A DNA stretch of 64,000 nucleotides, from NCBI RefSeq assembly GCF_900101845.1, contig NZ_FNAM01000005.1, positions 102,999 to 166,998 on the forward strand. Reading direction: 5' to 3'. Both the position numbers and the translations under genes were made by a program. This DNA comes from Sporomusa acidovorans (lineage in GTDB: Bacteria; Bacillota; Negativicutes; Sporomusales; Sporomusaceae). Below, piece after piece: positions 8,714 to 17,355 of the stretch (position 1 is the first letter of the stretch; every line of letters starts with the position of its first letter). The notes beneath the pieces are model-generated. The model was not told where the DNA came from. It ran no database searches and saw only the letters and a program-made list of their open reading frames with translations.

Positions 8714-9084
8714 TGGCGGAATTGGTAAGAGATATTAACAAGTTTGAATATGACGGCTTGATTGGCGGTACTAATCCACCTATTTTTACCAAAAATGTTG
8801 TCATTGTCAGTGGTGCCGGTAAGTTGGTCCGCGGCACCGTTTTAGGACAAATTACGGCCAGCAAGAAATATAAAACGGTGAATAGCACCAGTGAAGACGG
8901 CAGCCAGGTTGCTAAAGCAGTGCTTGCCTATCCGGTGGACGCTACCAGTACCGACATTGTGGCAACCGTATACTGGTCAGGTCCTTTTAATCGTAAAAAA
9001 TTGATTTTCGGCGGCACCGACACGGCTGATACTCACGAAGATGCATTAAGAGACGTTAATATTTTATTGACGTCCCAGCAATAA
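8713..9084 (+). CDS. Head decoration protein, lambda gpD family
   Basis: 123 residues, ATG overlapping the protease stop. Typical gpD features are an N-terminal arm (LIGGTNPPIFTKNVVIVSGAG), a conserved GTVLGQIT element, and a C-terminal region ending DVNILLTSQQ. It trims the capsid exterior and stabilises the expanded head. Its place between protease and major capsid protein is the lambda order. Confidence 0.88.
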   Translation: MAELVRDINKFEYDGLIGGTNPPIFTKNVVIVSGAGKLVRGTVLGQITASKKYKTVNSTSEDGSQVAKAVLAYPVDATSTDIVATVYWSGPFNRKKLIFGGTDTADTHEDALRDVNILLTSQQ

Positions 9085-9097
9085 GGAGGAATGAAAG

Positions 9098-10147
9098 ATG
9101 GATATTAATAACACATATTCGCTGTTACAAGCATTAGAACAGTCTTTCCCGCCACAGACATTATTTAGAGACACCTTTTTCCCTAATCCCTTAACATTTC
9201 CCACAAAAACTGTAATGATGGATTATCGTAAGGGAAACAGAAAACTGGCTCCTTTTGTCGCTAAAGGCGGATCGGGGAAGAATGTCGGTCGTACCGGATT
9301 CTCCACTAAGGAATATGAACCTCCAATGATGGCGCCGGATCGCCCGACTACCAACGAAGATGTGGAAAGTCGTGGATTCGGAGAAAATGTTTTTTCAACC
9401 ATGACTCCAGAGCAGCGTGCTCAGCAGTTAAGGGCGCAAGATATGGCCGAATTGATGGATATGAATACGCGTCGTATCGAATGGATGTGCGCGCAGTTAA
9501 TGCTTTTTGGTCAGTTTGAGGCAAAAGGATATGCCGATGATGGTGAAACCGTCATCATTGATACGGTTACCTATCCGAATTGGACACAAAAACTGACTTT
9601 AACCGGTTCTGATATGTGGACTGATGCAAGTGCTGATATGTACGGGCAAATGCAGGAAATGTCTCAAACAGTATCTCGCAACAGCGGTCGCGTTCCAGAT
9701 GTGGGCATAGGGAGTTATAAAACCTGTAATAAAATCCTGAAAAATGCAAGCATCCTGCAATATTTGCTTATTCCCAACGCGCAGAACTTATCACTGATGA
9801 GCATTCAGCCTAGAATCGTCAGTCCTGGCGTTGTACGTATCGGATATATTCAAAGCTTAAATCTTGAGATTTATGCCTACGACGGAATTTACGAGGATGA
9901 TGATGGAGATATCCAACAATACATTCCTGATGGGTATTTTGTTATGGGCGTTTCGGGGCGTGGAAGCCAATTATTTGGTGCCGTGACCCAATTAGAACAA
10001 GATGGAGTGCGGCGTACTTATCAGGGAGCCAATGTTCCTAAAGTATGGAATGAAACTGGTAAGGATGTACAAAAGATCCGCGTAGCCAGCAAGTGCGTTC
10101 CGAAGCCGGAGTTTATTGACGACTGGTATACCCTGAAAGCATTTTAA
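9098..10147 (+). CDS. Major capsid protein, lambda gpE family
   Basis: 349 residues, ATG after AAGGAGGAATGAAAG. It forms the icosahedral shell. Visible gpE-family features: LFRDTFFPNPLTFPTKTVMM near the N-terminus, PFVAKGGSGKNV (about 48-60), and a C-terminal domain with ASKCVPKPEFIDDWYTLKA. Length is normal for the family. It follows gpD with a 13-base gap. Confidence 0.92.
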   Translation: MDINNTYSLLQALEQSFPPQTLFRDTFFPNPLTFPTKTVMMDYRKGNRKLAPFVAKGGSGKNVGRTGFSTKEYEPPMMAPDRPTTNEDVESRGFGENVFSTMTPEQRAQQLRAQDMAELMDMNTRRIEWMCAQLMLFGQFEAKGYADDGETVIIDTVTYPNWTQKLTLTGSDMWTDASADMYGQMQEMSQTVSRNSGRVPDVGIGSYKTCNKILKNASILQYLLIPNAQNLSLMSIQPRIVSPGVVRIGYIQSLNLEIYAYDGIYEDDDGDIQQYIPDGYFVMGVSGRGSQLFGAVTQLEQDGVRRTYQGANVPKVWNETGKDVQKIRVASKCVPKPEFIDDWYTLKAF

Positions 10148-10180
10148 ATTCTGCCGATTACCGGCAAAGGAGGTACTGTT

Positions 10181-10432
10181 TTGGATTTACATGTGAAAAG
10201 ATTCAAAGTACGCTACCAAGGCAAAGACTATGGCCCTGGTAGCGTTATTTATAACGTTGAGCAAGAATTGGCCAAGAAATTAGCTGCAGGAAGCAATGGA
10301 ACAATAGAGGCGCTACCCGAAAGAGAAGAGACCACAACAGATGAAACGGACATAAAAAATGAAGTTAGCAAAGTCGCTAATGACGAAGCCGTGTCATTGC
10401 CATCGGTAGACCCGAAAAAGACTATGAAATAG
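10181..10432 (+). CDS. Small head-region protein, unknown
   Basis: 83 residues. A TTG start is chosen because AAAGGAGG lies seven bases upstream. The N-terminal half is beta-like (KRFKVRYQGKDYGPGSVIYN) and the C-terminal half is acidic and low-complexity. Small proteins like this often sit between capsid and head-tail connector genes. No firm function. Confidence 0.6.
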   Translation: MDLHVKRFKVRYQGKDYGPGSVIYNVEQELAKKLAAGSNGTIEALPEREETTTDETDIKNEVSKVANDEAVSLPSVDPKKTMK

Positions 10433-10441
10433 GGTGATGCT

Positions 10442-10765
10442 GTGAATCTGAAAGATGTTATGGCTACCGATATTAACGATGTTTTTCTGGATCATGACGA
10501 ATTCGCTACCTATCACGACATCAATGGCAAGCAAATTCTCTGCGTCATCGATGAGGATATTTCCAAGCAACGCAATAATCGGCAAAGCGATACCTATGAT
10601 GGCCTTTATCAAAGAGAATTAACACTCTTTGTTAGCGAGGTGGATATTGGCTACCGGCCGGAACGGGACCAGAAAATGACCGTGGACGGTGAATGGTACA
10701 AGGTGCTTAACTGCGGAGCCGGCGGCGGAATGCTGGAAATTGATTTGGGGGCGAACCGGGCATGA
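10442..10765 (+). CDS. Head-tail connector-like protein
   Basis: 107 residues, GTG start. A beta-rich small protein with a YRPERDQKMTVDGEWYKVLN segment, as in head-tail joining or adaptor proteins that describe a coordinate-like hydrophobic core ending in a glycine-rich turn. The position between capsid and tail genes supports a connector role. Its last four bases overlap the next gene. Confidence 0.55.
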   Translation: MNLKDVMATDINDVFLDHDEFATYHDINGKQILCVIDEDISKQRNNRQSDTYDGLYQRELTLFVSEVDIGYRPERDQKMTVDGEWYKVLNCGAGGGMLEIDLGANRA

Positions 10766-11325
10766 TTGACCTTACCGCGGAGCGGATAGAATTGGCCCAA
10801 ATGATGTTGGGGCACATTCCCGGAGCCGTTCCCCAAGCATTGACCAATGCCATCAACCGGTCGGCAGAAGGAGCGCGAACGGATGCAGTCGCTAAAGCCA
10901 AAGAGGAATATGTCATCACCGCGGGGCGAATCAGGGCAACGATTGGACTAAAAAAAGCCAATGCATCAAATCTGTCGGCTGCTGTAATATCGCGCGGCAG
11001 GCCAAACTCGCTTTCCTATTTCAAGCTTCGCCCCGGGAAGGCAACAAAACGCCGCCCGTCGGCAGGCATATTCGCGCAAGTAAAACGCTCAGGTGGCGGT
11101 CCAATTGCCAAATCATTTATTGCTAAGATGGCAAACGGACATGAAGGTGTGTTTAATCGTACAGGAGCAAAAAGGATGCCCATTGTAGAGCGATATGGCC
11201 CCTCTGCGCCACAAATGTTAGAAAACGAGTCGGTTTCAAGGTATGTGGAGGCAGGGGCCACCCGGCGATTAGATGAGCGCCTAGGCCATGAAATTAACCG
11301 TTTATTAGAAAGGTATGGAAAATGA
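10762..11325 (+). CDS. Minor tail protein Z-like (GPZ family)
   Basis: 187 residues, starting inside the previous gene's end. Basic, with ALTNAINRSAEGARTDAVAK near the N-terminus and repeated arginine/lysine helices at the C-terminus (RRLDERLGHEINRLLERYG). These are features of lambda gpZ-type proteins, which act at the head-tail junction. It overlaps the following gene by four bases. Presence of a gpZ-like protein next to a contractile tail is part of the mosaic nature of this phage. Confidence 0.7.
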   Translation: MIDLTAERIELAQMMLGHIPGAVPQALTNAINRSAEGARTDAVAKAKEEYVITAGRIRATIGLKKANASNLSAAVISRGRPNSLSYFKLRPGKATKRRPSAGIFAQVKRSGGGPIAKSFIAKMANGHEGVFNRTGAKRMPIVERYGPSAPQMLENESVSRYVEAGATRRLDERLGHEINRLLERYGK

Positions 11326-11819
11326 GTACACCCTTAATTTTGGTCGATGAATTGTGCCGGCTGATTACTGATGCAACCGGCGAACTGATTCTAGAAGCAA
11401 AGACGGGACCCTCCAGGCCGCCGTCGGTGATACCCGGGTTTCTGGATGATGACGAACCAAAGCCGGGGAAACCACCGGAAGAAAAAGCCGTGCCGTTTGT
11501 TCTGGTCCGCTTTCGTTCCGGCGAGGACACCGAGCAGGCCGGTATGGCAACTGTCCGGCTGATTGCCACTACCTATTCCAAACACGGCCAGGGTTGGCGG
11601 GATCCTATGAATGTGTTGGAGCGTATCCGGCAGGCTATTTTGACGCACCGGCCGCTGGTCCGGCAATTTGATCTGCAGCTGCCAATCAAGTGGGACATGC
11701 CAGAAGAGCAGCCCTGGCCGTACTGGATTGCCTGGATGACTACTTCATGGACTATCGGACGGCCCATTCTAACAGAAATGGAGGATACTATGTATGGCGA
11801 AAACATCTACTACCGATGA
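11322..11819 (+). CDS. Tail terminator/completion-like protein
   Basis: 165 residues. An N-terminal helix, a proline/acidic loop (about 35-52), then a beta-alpha core (PFVLVRFRSGEDTEQAGMAT...ATTYSKHGQGWRDPMNVLERI) of the kind seen in tail-terminator proteins. It sits directly before the sheath gene, where terminators are usual. It overlaps the next small gene by 26 bases. Family assignment is tentative. Confidence 0.5.
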   Translation: MSTPLILVDELCRLITDATGELILEAKTGPSRPPSVIPGFLDDDEPKPGKPPEEKAVPFVLVRFRSGEDTEQAGMATVRLIATTYSKHGQGWRDPMNVLERIRQAILTHRPLVRQFDLQLPIKWDMPEEQPWPYWIAWMTTSWTIGRPILTEMEDTMYGENIYYR

Positions 11820-12090
11820 ACAAGCGCCCGTTAAACCGGAGCGCTTTATTTATTGCGGGCCCAGCCTGCCTGGTGGGCTGCTGCAACAATACACCATTTA
11901 TAAAGGCGGCATTCCGGTGCATCTGAGCGATGCAATCGAAAAATGCCCTGCCATTAAAGCGTTATTCGTAGCGCCGGCAAAGCTACAGGCTGTTACTGCA
12001 GCTATTCAATCCGCAGGCACACTGGAAAACCTGCGATACAAAGAAATTCAAAAATTTCTCCAGGAAGGAGGTCTGAAACGTGACATATAA
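11794..12090 (+). CDS. Small tail protein upstream of sheath, unknown
   Basis: 98 residues, ATG after ATGGAGGATACT. Basic, with FIYCGPSLPGGLLQQYTIYKG and a helical C-terminus. The start overlaps the previous gene and the end overlaps the sheath start, so it is part of a tightly coupled run. No family recognised. Confidence 0.65.
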   Translation: MAKTSTTDEQAPVKPERFIYCGPSLPGGLLQQYTIYKGGIPVHLSDAIEKCPAIKALFVAPAKLQAVTAAIQSAGTLENLRYKEIQKFLQEGGLKRDI

Positions 12091-13540
12091 GCACGGTATA
12101 TATCCGTCTGAAGTGCCGACGTCCGTTATACCGCCGATTGAAGCCGAGTCCGGCCTGCCGGTTGTATTCGGTACGGCACCGTTGCATTTGGCCAGCGCCT
12201 CAGCCGGCGCTAACAATCCGGTGCTGGCGTACACCTATGCTGAGGCGGTGGCGGCTTTTGGCTATTCGGACGACTGGAAAAACTACACGCTTTGCGAATT
12301 TATCTATAGTCATTTTTCTCTATTCAACGTAGCGCCGGTGGTTCTGGTCAACGTGCTTGATCCGAATGTGCACAAAGAAGCAATCACAAATCAGACAGTT
12401 GAAATTACCCAAGATACGGCCATTATTACCAGCGCCCCCGTCCTGCTTGATACTCTGGAGGTTAAACTGGCGGAAGCCGGCCAGCCGTTGGTAAAGGGTA
12501 CTGATTATGTTGCCGGCTACAATGACGACCGGAATGTAGTCATTACCCCGATTAATGGCGGCGCTATTTCAAATGAACAGACTTCACTGATCGTCAGCTA
12601 CACCAAATTGAAGCCGGATATGGTCAGTAAGGACGATATTGTCGGCGGTATTGACAGTACAACCGGTGAGCCAGAAGGCTTGGAACTGGTCGCTAAGGTG
12701 TATCCGCTGTTTCAACTTGTTCCCGGCCAGGTTTTGGCCCCTGGCTGGTCCACGGACCCGCTGGTTGCCGCCGTCCTGCACGCCAAGGCTGGCAGTATCA
12801 ACGGCGTATTTCATGCAACGGCCATTGCCGACATCCCCACGACCGGTGCGGGAGCGGCCACACAATACACGCAGGCGCCAGCCTGGAAAACCAATAACAA
12901 CTATGTCAATAAACAACTGATCGTCTGCTGGCCGAAAGTGGCCTTAAGCGGTAAGACGTTCCATCTCAGCACGCAACTGGCCGGGATTTGTTGCCAGACG
13001 GATGCAGACAACGACGATATTCCATATATGTCGCCATCCAACAAGTCCCTGCAGGCAAACGGAGCGGTAACGGCAGATGGCAAAAAGGTATACCTAGATC
13101 TGACGCAGGCCAACTATCTCAATGGACAAGGCATTGTAACGGCATTAAATTTTATCGGCGGCTGGAGGCTCTGGGGCAATCGCACCAGCGCCTATCCGGG
13201 CAGCAGCGACATTAAGGATACCTTTATTCCGGTACGGCGGATGTTCAACTGGATTGCTAACACGCTGGTATTGACGCATTGGCAGAAGGTGGACGCGCCG
13301 ATTACCCGTCGACTGGTCGAAACACTGGTAGACAGTGCTAACATTTGGTTTAATGGTCTGGCGGCCCGGGAAATGATCCTCGGAGGCCGGGTAGAGTTTT
13401 TAGAGGAGGAGAATCCGAAAACCGATCTACTGAACGGAGTGTTCCGGCTCCACTATTACGTGGCGCCGCCACCGCCGGCTGAAGATATCGAGGAAGTCAT
13501 TGAATACGATGTTTCCTATTTTAACACCCTGTTTGATTGA
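12080..13540 (+). CDS. Contractile tail sheath protein (FI-like)
   Basis: 486 residues, GTG start with AGGAAGGAGG upstream. It builds the contractile sheath. The N-terminus (GIYPSEVPTSVIPPIEAESGL) and the later YLNGQGIVTALNFIGGWRLWGNRT and FIPVRRMFNWIANTLV segments are typical of P2/Mu-type sheath proteins. A variable middle domain lies at about 100-220. It is followed by the tube gene, as in all contractile tails. It defines this phage as a myovirus. Confidence 0.93.
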   Translation: MTYKHGIYPSEVPTSVIPPIEAESGLPVVFGTAPLHLASASAGANNPVLAYTYAEAVAAFGYSDDWKNYTLCEFIYSHFSLFNVAPVVLVNVLDPNVHKEAITNQTVEITQDTAIITSAPVLLDTLEVKLAEAGQPLVKGTDYVAGYNDDRNVVITPINGGAISNEQTSLIVSYTKLKPDMVSKDDIVGGIDSTTGEPEGLELVAKVYPLFQLVPGQVLAPGWSTDPLVAAVLHAKAGSINGVFHATAIADIPTTGAGAATQYTQAPAWKTNNNYVNKQLIVCWPKVALSGKTFHLSTQLAGICCQTDADNDDIPYMSPSNKSLQANGAVTADGKKVYLDLTQANYLNGQGIVTALNFIGGWRLWGNRTSAYPGSSDIKDTFIPVRRMFNWIANTLVLTHWQKVDAPITRRLVETLVDSANIWFNGLAAREMILGGRVEFLEEENPKTDLLNGVFRLHYYVAPPPPAEDIEEVIEYDVSYFNTLFD

Positions 13541-13561
13541 ACAGGAAAGGAGGTTTAATCT

Positions 13562-14083
13562 ATGAACCGAATTCCGGAAAAACTAATTAATTTTCGCGCC
13601 TATGAAGGTGGCAGCCAATTTATTGGTCTTGTCGATGCCGAACTGCCGGACCTGGAACCGATGACGGAAACCGTTAAAGGCGCCGGTGTTGCCGGCGAAT
13701 ACGACAGCCCGGTCATAGGCCATTACCAAGCCATGACGCTGTCGCTGTCCTGGCGTACGCCGACAGGCCGGCTCCTGGGGCTTGCGGCGCCTAAGATACA
13801 TCAGCTTGACCTTAGGGGCGCCATTCAGGAGCAGGATGCCGCTAACGGCACATATCGAGCAGTACCGCTTCGTGTAACCGTGAACTGCACGCCGAAAAAT
13901 ACCAAGCCGGGAAAACTGGAGGTAGGCTCTCCCACCGACTCATCCAATGAATTTGATGTGACCTACATCAAAATTTGGTATGACGGCAAAGAATATATCG
14001 AAATCGACAAGCTGAATTTTATCTGCAAGATTGATGGCGTAGATTATTTGGCCGCCGTCCGCCTGGCGCTGGGTGGACAATAA
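13562..14083 (+). CDS. Major tail tube protein (FII-like)
   Basis: 173 residues, ATG after GAAAGGAGG. Begins MNRIPEKLINFRAYEGGS and has a compact beta-rich core (LSLSWRTPTGRLLGL, ..., KNTKPGKLEVGSPTDSSNEF) that matches P2 FII-type tube proteins. It stacks in rings inside the sheath. A terminator-like hairpin follows four bases after the stop. Confidence 0.9.
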   Translation: MNRIPEKLINFRAYEGGSQFIGLVDAELPDLEPMTETVKGAGVAGEYDSPVIGHYQAMTLSLSWRTPTGRLLGLAAPKIHQLDLRGAIQEQDAANGTYRAVPLRVTVNCTPKNTKPGKLEVGSPTDSSNEFDVTYIKIWYDGKEYIEIDKLNFICKIDGVDYLAAVRLALGGQ

Positions 14084-14085
14084 AA

Positions 14086-14111
14086 AAGCCGTACCTTTTT
14101 AGGTACGGCTT
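14086..14111. terminator. Bidirectional terminator between tube gene and moron
   Basis: Perfect 11-bp arms AAGCCGTACCT / AGGTACGGCTT with a TTTT loop. On the minus strand a run of six Ts follows the hairpin, so it best serves the convergent small gene at 14123-14338. It may also attenuate the tail operon. Confidence 0.8.
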
Positions 14112-14122
14112 AACTATTTAAA

Positions 14123-14338
14123 TTAAGCGTTTTTGGGTGGCGTAATGCGACCCTGGAAGTAGGCGCAGAATATGACCAAAACAAAGCCGCCAACCAGATA
14201 ATAACCGATTTCAGCCGGTAGGCCGATCATTGCAACAGCCTGTCCTGCGGTATATGCAGGGATCAAGGCGGCTACCAGGCCAAACGGAATCGAAAGCGCC
14301 AGTACAACAATTCTAAGAAGTATGTGTAAGATGTCCAT
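14123..14338 (-). CDS. Small membrane protein, prophage moron
   Basis: 71 residues, ATG with GAAGTGAGGTGAG upstream. Two hydrophobic segments (about 5-25 and 40-62) and a short basic tail (GRITPPKNA). It lies on the opposite strand inside the tail operon, has its own promoter candidate (14358-14386) and its own terminator (14086-14111). That is the definition of a moron: a gene expressed in the lysogen. Function unknown; superinfection exclusion would be one guess. Confidence 0.75.
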   Translation of the reverse strand: MDILHILLRIVVLALSIPFGLVAALIPAYTAGQAVAMIGLPAEIGYYLVGGFVLVIFCAYFQGRITPPKNA

Positions 14339-14357
14339 AGCTTCTCACCTCACTTCC

Positions 14358-14386
14358 AGTATATGTGAAATATAGACAAATAGCAA
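14358..14386 (-). promoter_or_regulatory. Sigma-A-type promoter for the small membrane moron
   Basis: On the minus strand: TTGCTA, 17 bases, TATACT. The predicted start falls just upstream of the moron's ribosome binding site. It overlaps the region before the tail chaperone gene on the other strand. Confidence 0.6.
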
Positions 14387-14400
14387 GGAGGAATTTTACT

Positions 14401-14703
14401 ATGGAAAACCAGGAAAGCACTGTGGGGATTACGATCCCGTTTAGAAAACCGTTTACCTTTGAAGGCAAGGAATATACCGAAATGAAACTGGATTTGGATA
14501 AACTGACCGGCAAGGACGTAATTGACGCCGAGTCAGAAGCGCGGGCCATGGGGGTGCGTGCCGTTATGCTGGAGTCGTCGAAGGTCTATCAGGCCATTCT
14601 GGCGGCGCGCGCTGCCGGTGTTACGATCGACTTAATACAGGCATTGCCAGCCAAGGAGTTTAGCAGCGTAACGGGAGAAGTGCAGGGTTTTTTGCTCGGA
14701 TAG
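14401..14703 (+). CDS. Tail assembly chaperone, short form (gpE-like)
   Basis: 100 residues from ATG at 14401, chosen for AAGGAGG nine bases upstream. Begins MENQESTVGITIPFRKPF and is mostly helical. In P2-like phages gpE and its frameshifted product chaperone the tape measure protein. The position immediately before the tape measure gene and the slippery sequence near its end support this. Confidence 0.85.
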   Translation: MENQESTVGITIPFRKPFTFEGKEYTEMKLDLDKLTGKDVIDAESEARAMGVRAVMLESSKVYQAILAARAAGVTIDLIQALPAKEFSSVTGEVQGFLLG

Positions 14704-14864
14704 GATTGGGTGCTAGGCCGGCCAAAACAGTCCGGGCTTTAGCTCTACGATTGTCTCGGGAAACACAGGCGCCGGTAACGTATTGGCTGAACGTTTCTTT
14801 TCCGGAAATGACGGAATGGATTAACACCATCCAGGAAGCGCAGCAAAGGAGGCGGGGAAAATGA
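14401..14864 (+). CDS. Tail assembly chaperone, -1 frameshift product (gpE+E'-like)
   Basis: Near the end of the short form the heptamer T TTT TTG (14688-14694) lies in the exact phase needed for a -1 slip. After the slip, codons continue from 14694 for 56 residues (ARIGLGARPAK...QAPVTYWLNV...) to a TGA at 14862-14864 that overlaps the tape measure ATG. The total is about 154 residues. The same arrangement is established for phage P2 E/E'. Zero-frame translation stops at 14703. Confidence 0.85.
14688..14694 (+). promoter_or_regulatory. Programmed -1 ribosomal frameshift site
   Basis: T TTT TTG, phased as X XXY YYZ relative to the gpE-like frame. It directs synthesis of the longer chaperone. 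Confidence 0.85.
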
Positions 14865-17158
14865 GCGGCCGTATGTACGAAATCGCCTTTAACATTATGG
14901 CCAGGATGGGGCCGGGATTTAATCAGGCGTTTTCTTCCGCCTCCGGCCGAATGACGCAGCTCAACACACAGGTGTCCGGCTTGAAAAAGGAAATGAAAGA
15001 GCTGGATACCCAGCAGCGCAAAGGCGTCATTTCCGTATTTGAATACTCGGCCGCCTATGAAAAATTGACCGCGCAACTGTACAAGGCGGAACAGCGGCAG
15101 AAAAGCTATGCCAAAGTATACGCTCTGCAAAATAAAGTCAATCAATCCCGCAGTAATGCCCGGATGAACATGGTAGGAGCGGTCGAAACAGCGGCAACCG
15201 TAGGTACGCCGATCTATAGCGCTATGAATTTTGAAACGGCTATGTCGGGAGTAGCCAAACAGGTGGACGGCGCCCGCGATGACGCCGGGCAGCTGACCGA
15301 GGTGTACTATCAGGCACAAAGCGAAGTTATGCAGGCCAGCAAGGATATGATGATCCTACCGGATAATATGGCCAAGGCCTTTGCCATGGCCGCCAAGTCC
15401 GGTGTGCAAGGCATGGAGAACATTGATAAATTTGCCCGGATGGGGATCATGATGGGCACGGCTTTTGAGGCGCCCGCCGAACAAATCACCGAAGACTTTG
15501 CCAAAATCGGCAGCGCCATGGGGATTCACCTGGACACAGTAGAAGGCATTAATCAACTAGAAGCGTTAGCCGATACGGTAAACTATCTGGATGACCGCTC
15601 AAATGCCAGCGGTGCAGATATCATTGACGTATTAAAACGGACTTCGGGCGCTGCCACTTCGCTTTTGCCGACACTTTCCCGGACTACTTTAGCGGGGATG
15701 TCGACCGCACTGCTGCAGATGGGTGAAACTGGCGAGACAGCCGGTACAGCCTTGAATGCGCTGTTTACTAAAATTGCCGCGGCTCCTACGCAATCTAAAT
15801 CCTTCCAAGGAGCTCTTGCACAGCTTGGTTTAACGGCTGAAGAATTACAGTCAGGGGCGCTCAGCGATGCCGAGGGCACAATCACGAACCTGTTTGAACG
15901 CATAGGACAGTTGGACGCGGCAAGCAAAAACAATGTACTGGCTGAGTTGTTCGGAGCCGAGCATATTGATAACCTATCCAAAATTTCCGGCAACTATGAA
16001 GAATTCTTGCGGGTTATTAAAATGGGCAATTCCGCTGAAGCCAAAGGCAGTATGATGAAAGAGTTTGAAATTCAGTCACAAAATACGGAGCGGCAACTGG
16101 AAGGGCTACAGGCCTCAGCGGCCAGAACCGCGATTGTTTTGTCAGGGCGGTTGCTGCCGACGGTGAAAACACTCGCGCAATGGGTAAGTACAGGGGCAGA
16201 CTGGATTGGTAATTTCAGCAAAGAACATGACACTCTGTCAAATGTTTTAGTGGGAACTACCGCTGCCGTGCTTGCCGGTACCGTGGCATTTTCGGCTATG
16301 GCCTGGGCCGGTTGGGCGGTTATTAGCCCATTTGTGAGTTTATACGGCTGGACCAAGAAGATTGAACTGGCTACCAAGCTGAGCACCGGCGCCCAGTGGG
16401 CTTGGAACGCTTCCATGACCGCCGGCAGAACAGTAATGGGTGTAGGACAACTGATACTACGGGCCGCTTGGACCGGAATCGTGGCTGCCGCTACCTGGGC
16501 ATGGACCGGTGCTCAATGGGCGTGGAATGCAGCCATGACCGCCAATCCGATTGGGCTATTGATTGTGGGGATTGGTGGATTAGTGGCAGCCGGCTATTAT
16601 CTCATTCAAAACTGGGATACCGTGAAAGTATGGTGGACGCAGTTATGGGATGATCCAGCTGCTGCGCTACAGGCGTTTGTCGACGGGATCTACAGCCGGT
16701 TTTCCCCAGCCTTTGATTGGCTGAGTGAAAAAGCGGCCTGGGTGAAAAATCTGTTTAGTGGTGACAGCAACGTAGCGGCTGCCGATCTATCCATGAATAT
16801 TCCGGCCTATGCCAATGGAACCATCGCCACCACGCCGCATGTCGGGCTGTTTGCGGAAAAAGGACCGGAGGCGATTATTCCACTTGACGGTAGTTCGAAT
16901 GCACTGTCTTTGTGGGCTACAGCAGGCCAGATGCTTGGTATCGGCGGCGGTCAGTCCCTGTTCCAGGATTTTGTTGACAGTCCGTCCGGTAGTGGCGGTG
17001 GCGGCAACACATTTGTATTTTCGCCGAACGTCATGCTCACTGGTGGCGATCCGGAAGTAGAGGGAAAGGTCCGGAGTGTGATTCGAGAGGAAGCCGACGA
17101 CTTTGAAAATCGCATGAATGCCTGGGCGGCTCAGCAAAGGAGACTGGCTTATGACTAA
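14861..17158 (+). CDS. Tail tape measure protein
   Basis: 765 residues. It sets tail length and is passed through the tube at infection. N-terminal coiled-coil region (about 20-110), a long Ala/Gly-rich helical middle, hydrophobic segments at about 465-490 and 565-590, and a twice-repeated TGAQWAWNA element at about 505-555. The C-terminus has the family's PHVGLFAEKGPEAIIPLDGS motif. ATG after AAAGGAGGCGGGG, overlapping the chaperone extension stop. Its stop overlaps the start of gpX. Confidence 0.9.
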   Translation: MSGRMYEIAFNIMARMGPGFNQAFSSASGRMTQLNTQVSGLKKEMKELDTQQRKGVISVFEYSAAYEKLTAQLYKAEQRQKSYAKVYALQNKVNQSRSNARMNMVGAVETAATVGTPIYSAMNFETAMSGVAKQVDGARDDAGQLTEVYYQAQSEVMQASKDMMILPDNMAKAFAMAAKSGVQGMENIDKFARMGIMMGTAFEAPAEQITEDFAKIGSAMGIHLDTVEGINQLEALADTVNYLDDRSNASGADIIDVLKRTSGAATSLLPTLSRTTLAGMSTALLQMGETGETAGTALNALFTKIAAAPTQSKSFQGALAQLGLTAEELQSGALSDAEGTITNLFERIGQLDAASKNNVLAELFGAEHIDNLSKISGNYEEFLRVIKMGNSAEAKGSMMKEFEIQSQNTERQLEGLQASAARTAIVLSGRLLPTVKTLAQWVSTGADWIGNFSKEHDTLSNVLVGTTAAVLAGTVAFSAMAWAGWAVISPFVSLYGWTKKIELATKLSTGAQWAWNASMTAGRTVMGVGQLILRAAWTGIVAAATWAWTGAQWAWNAAMTANPIGLLIVGIGGLVAAGYYLIQNWDTVKVWWTQLWDDPAAALQAFVDGIYSRFSPAFDWLSEKAAWVKNLFSGDSNVAAADLSMNIPAYANGTIATTPHVGLFAEKGPEAIIPLDGSSNALSLWATAGQMLGIGGGQSLFQDFVDSPSGSGGGGNTFVFSPNVMLTGGDPEVEGKVRSVIREEADDFENRMNAWAAQQRRLAYD

Positions 17159-17351
17159 ATATACAACTGCCTTAGGTGATACCTGGGATATTATTGCTTA
17201 CAAAATGTATGGGGATGAACGGCAGATATCGGTATTGATCGAGGCTAACCCGGAATACCGGGAAACAGTGATTTTTTCAGCCGACGTAATTATTCAGGTC
17301 CCGGATGTGGCAGCGGTAACCTCCACGGTATTGCCGCCATGGAAGAGGTGA
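17151..17351 (+). CDS. Tail protein X (LysM-like, P2 gpX family)
   Basis: 66 residues. ATG at 17151 chosen for AAGGAGACTGGCTT upstream; it overlaps the tape measure stop by eight bases. Carries GDTWDIIAYKMYGDERQ and IIQVPD, the hallmark of small LysM-like gpX proteins that sit at the tail hub. Order X-D-V that follows is P2-like. Confidence 0.88.
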   Translation: MTKYTTALGDTWDIIAYKMYGDERQISVLIEANPEYRETVIFSADVIIQVPDVAAVTSTVLPPWKR

Positions 17352-17355
17352 TAGA

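Noticed and set aside
15583..17137. Long minus-strand ORFs within the tape measure gene and elsewhere in the tail operon
   Set aside because: They mirror codon bias of the plus-strand phage genes, lack ribosome sites and would break the tightly coupled late operon.
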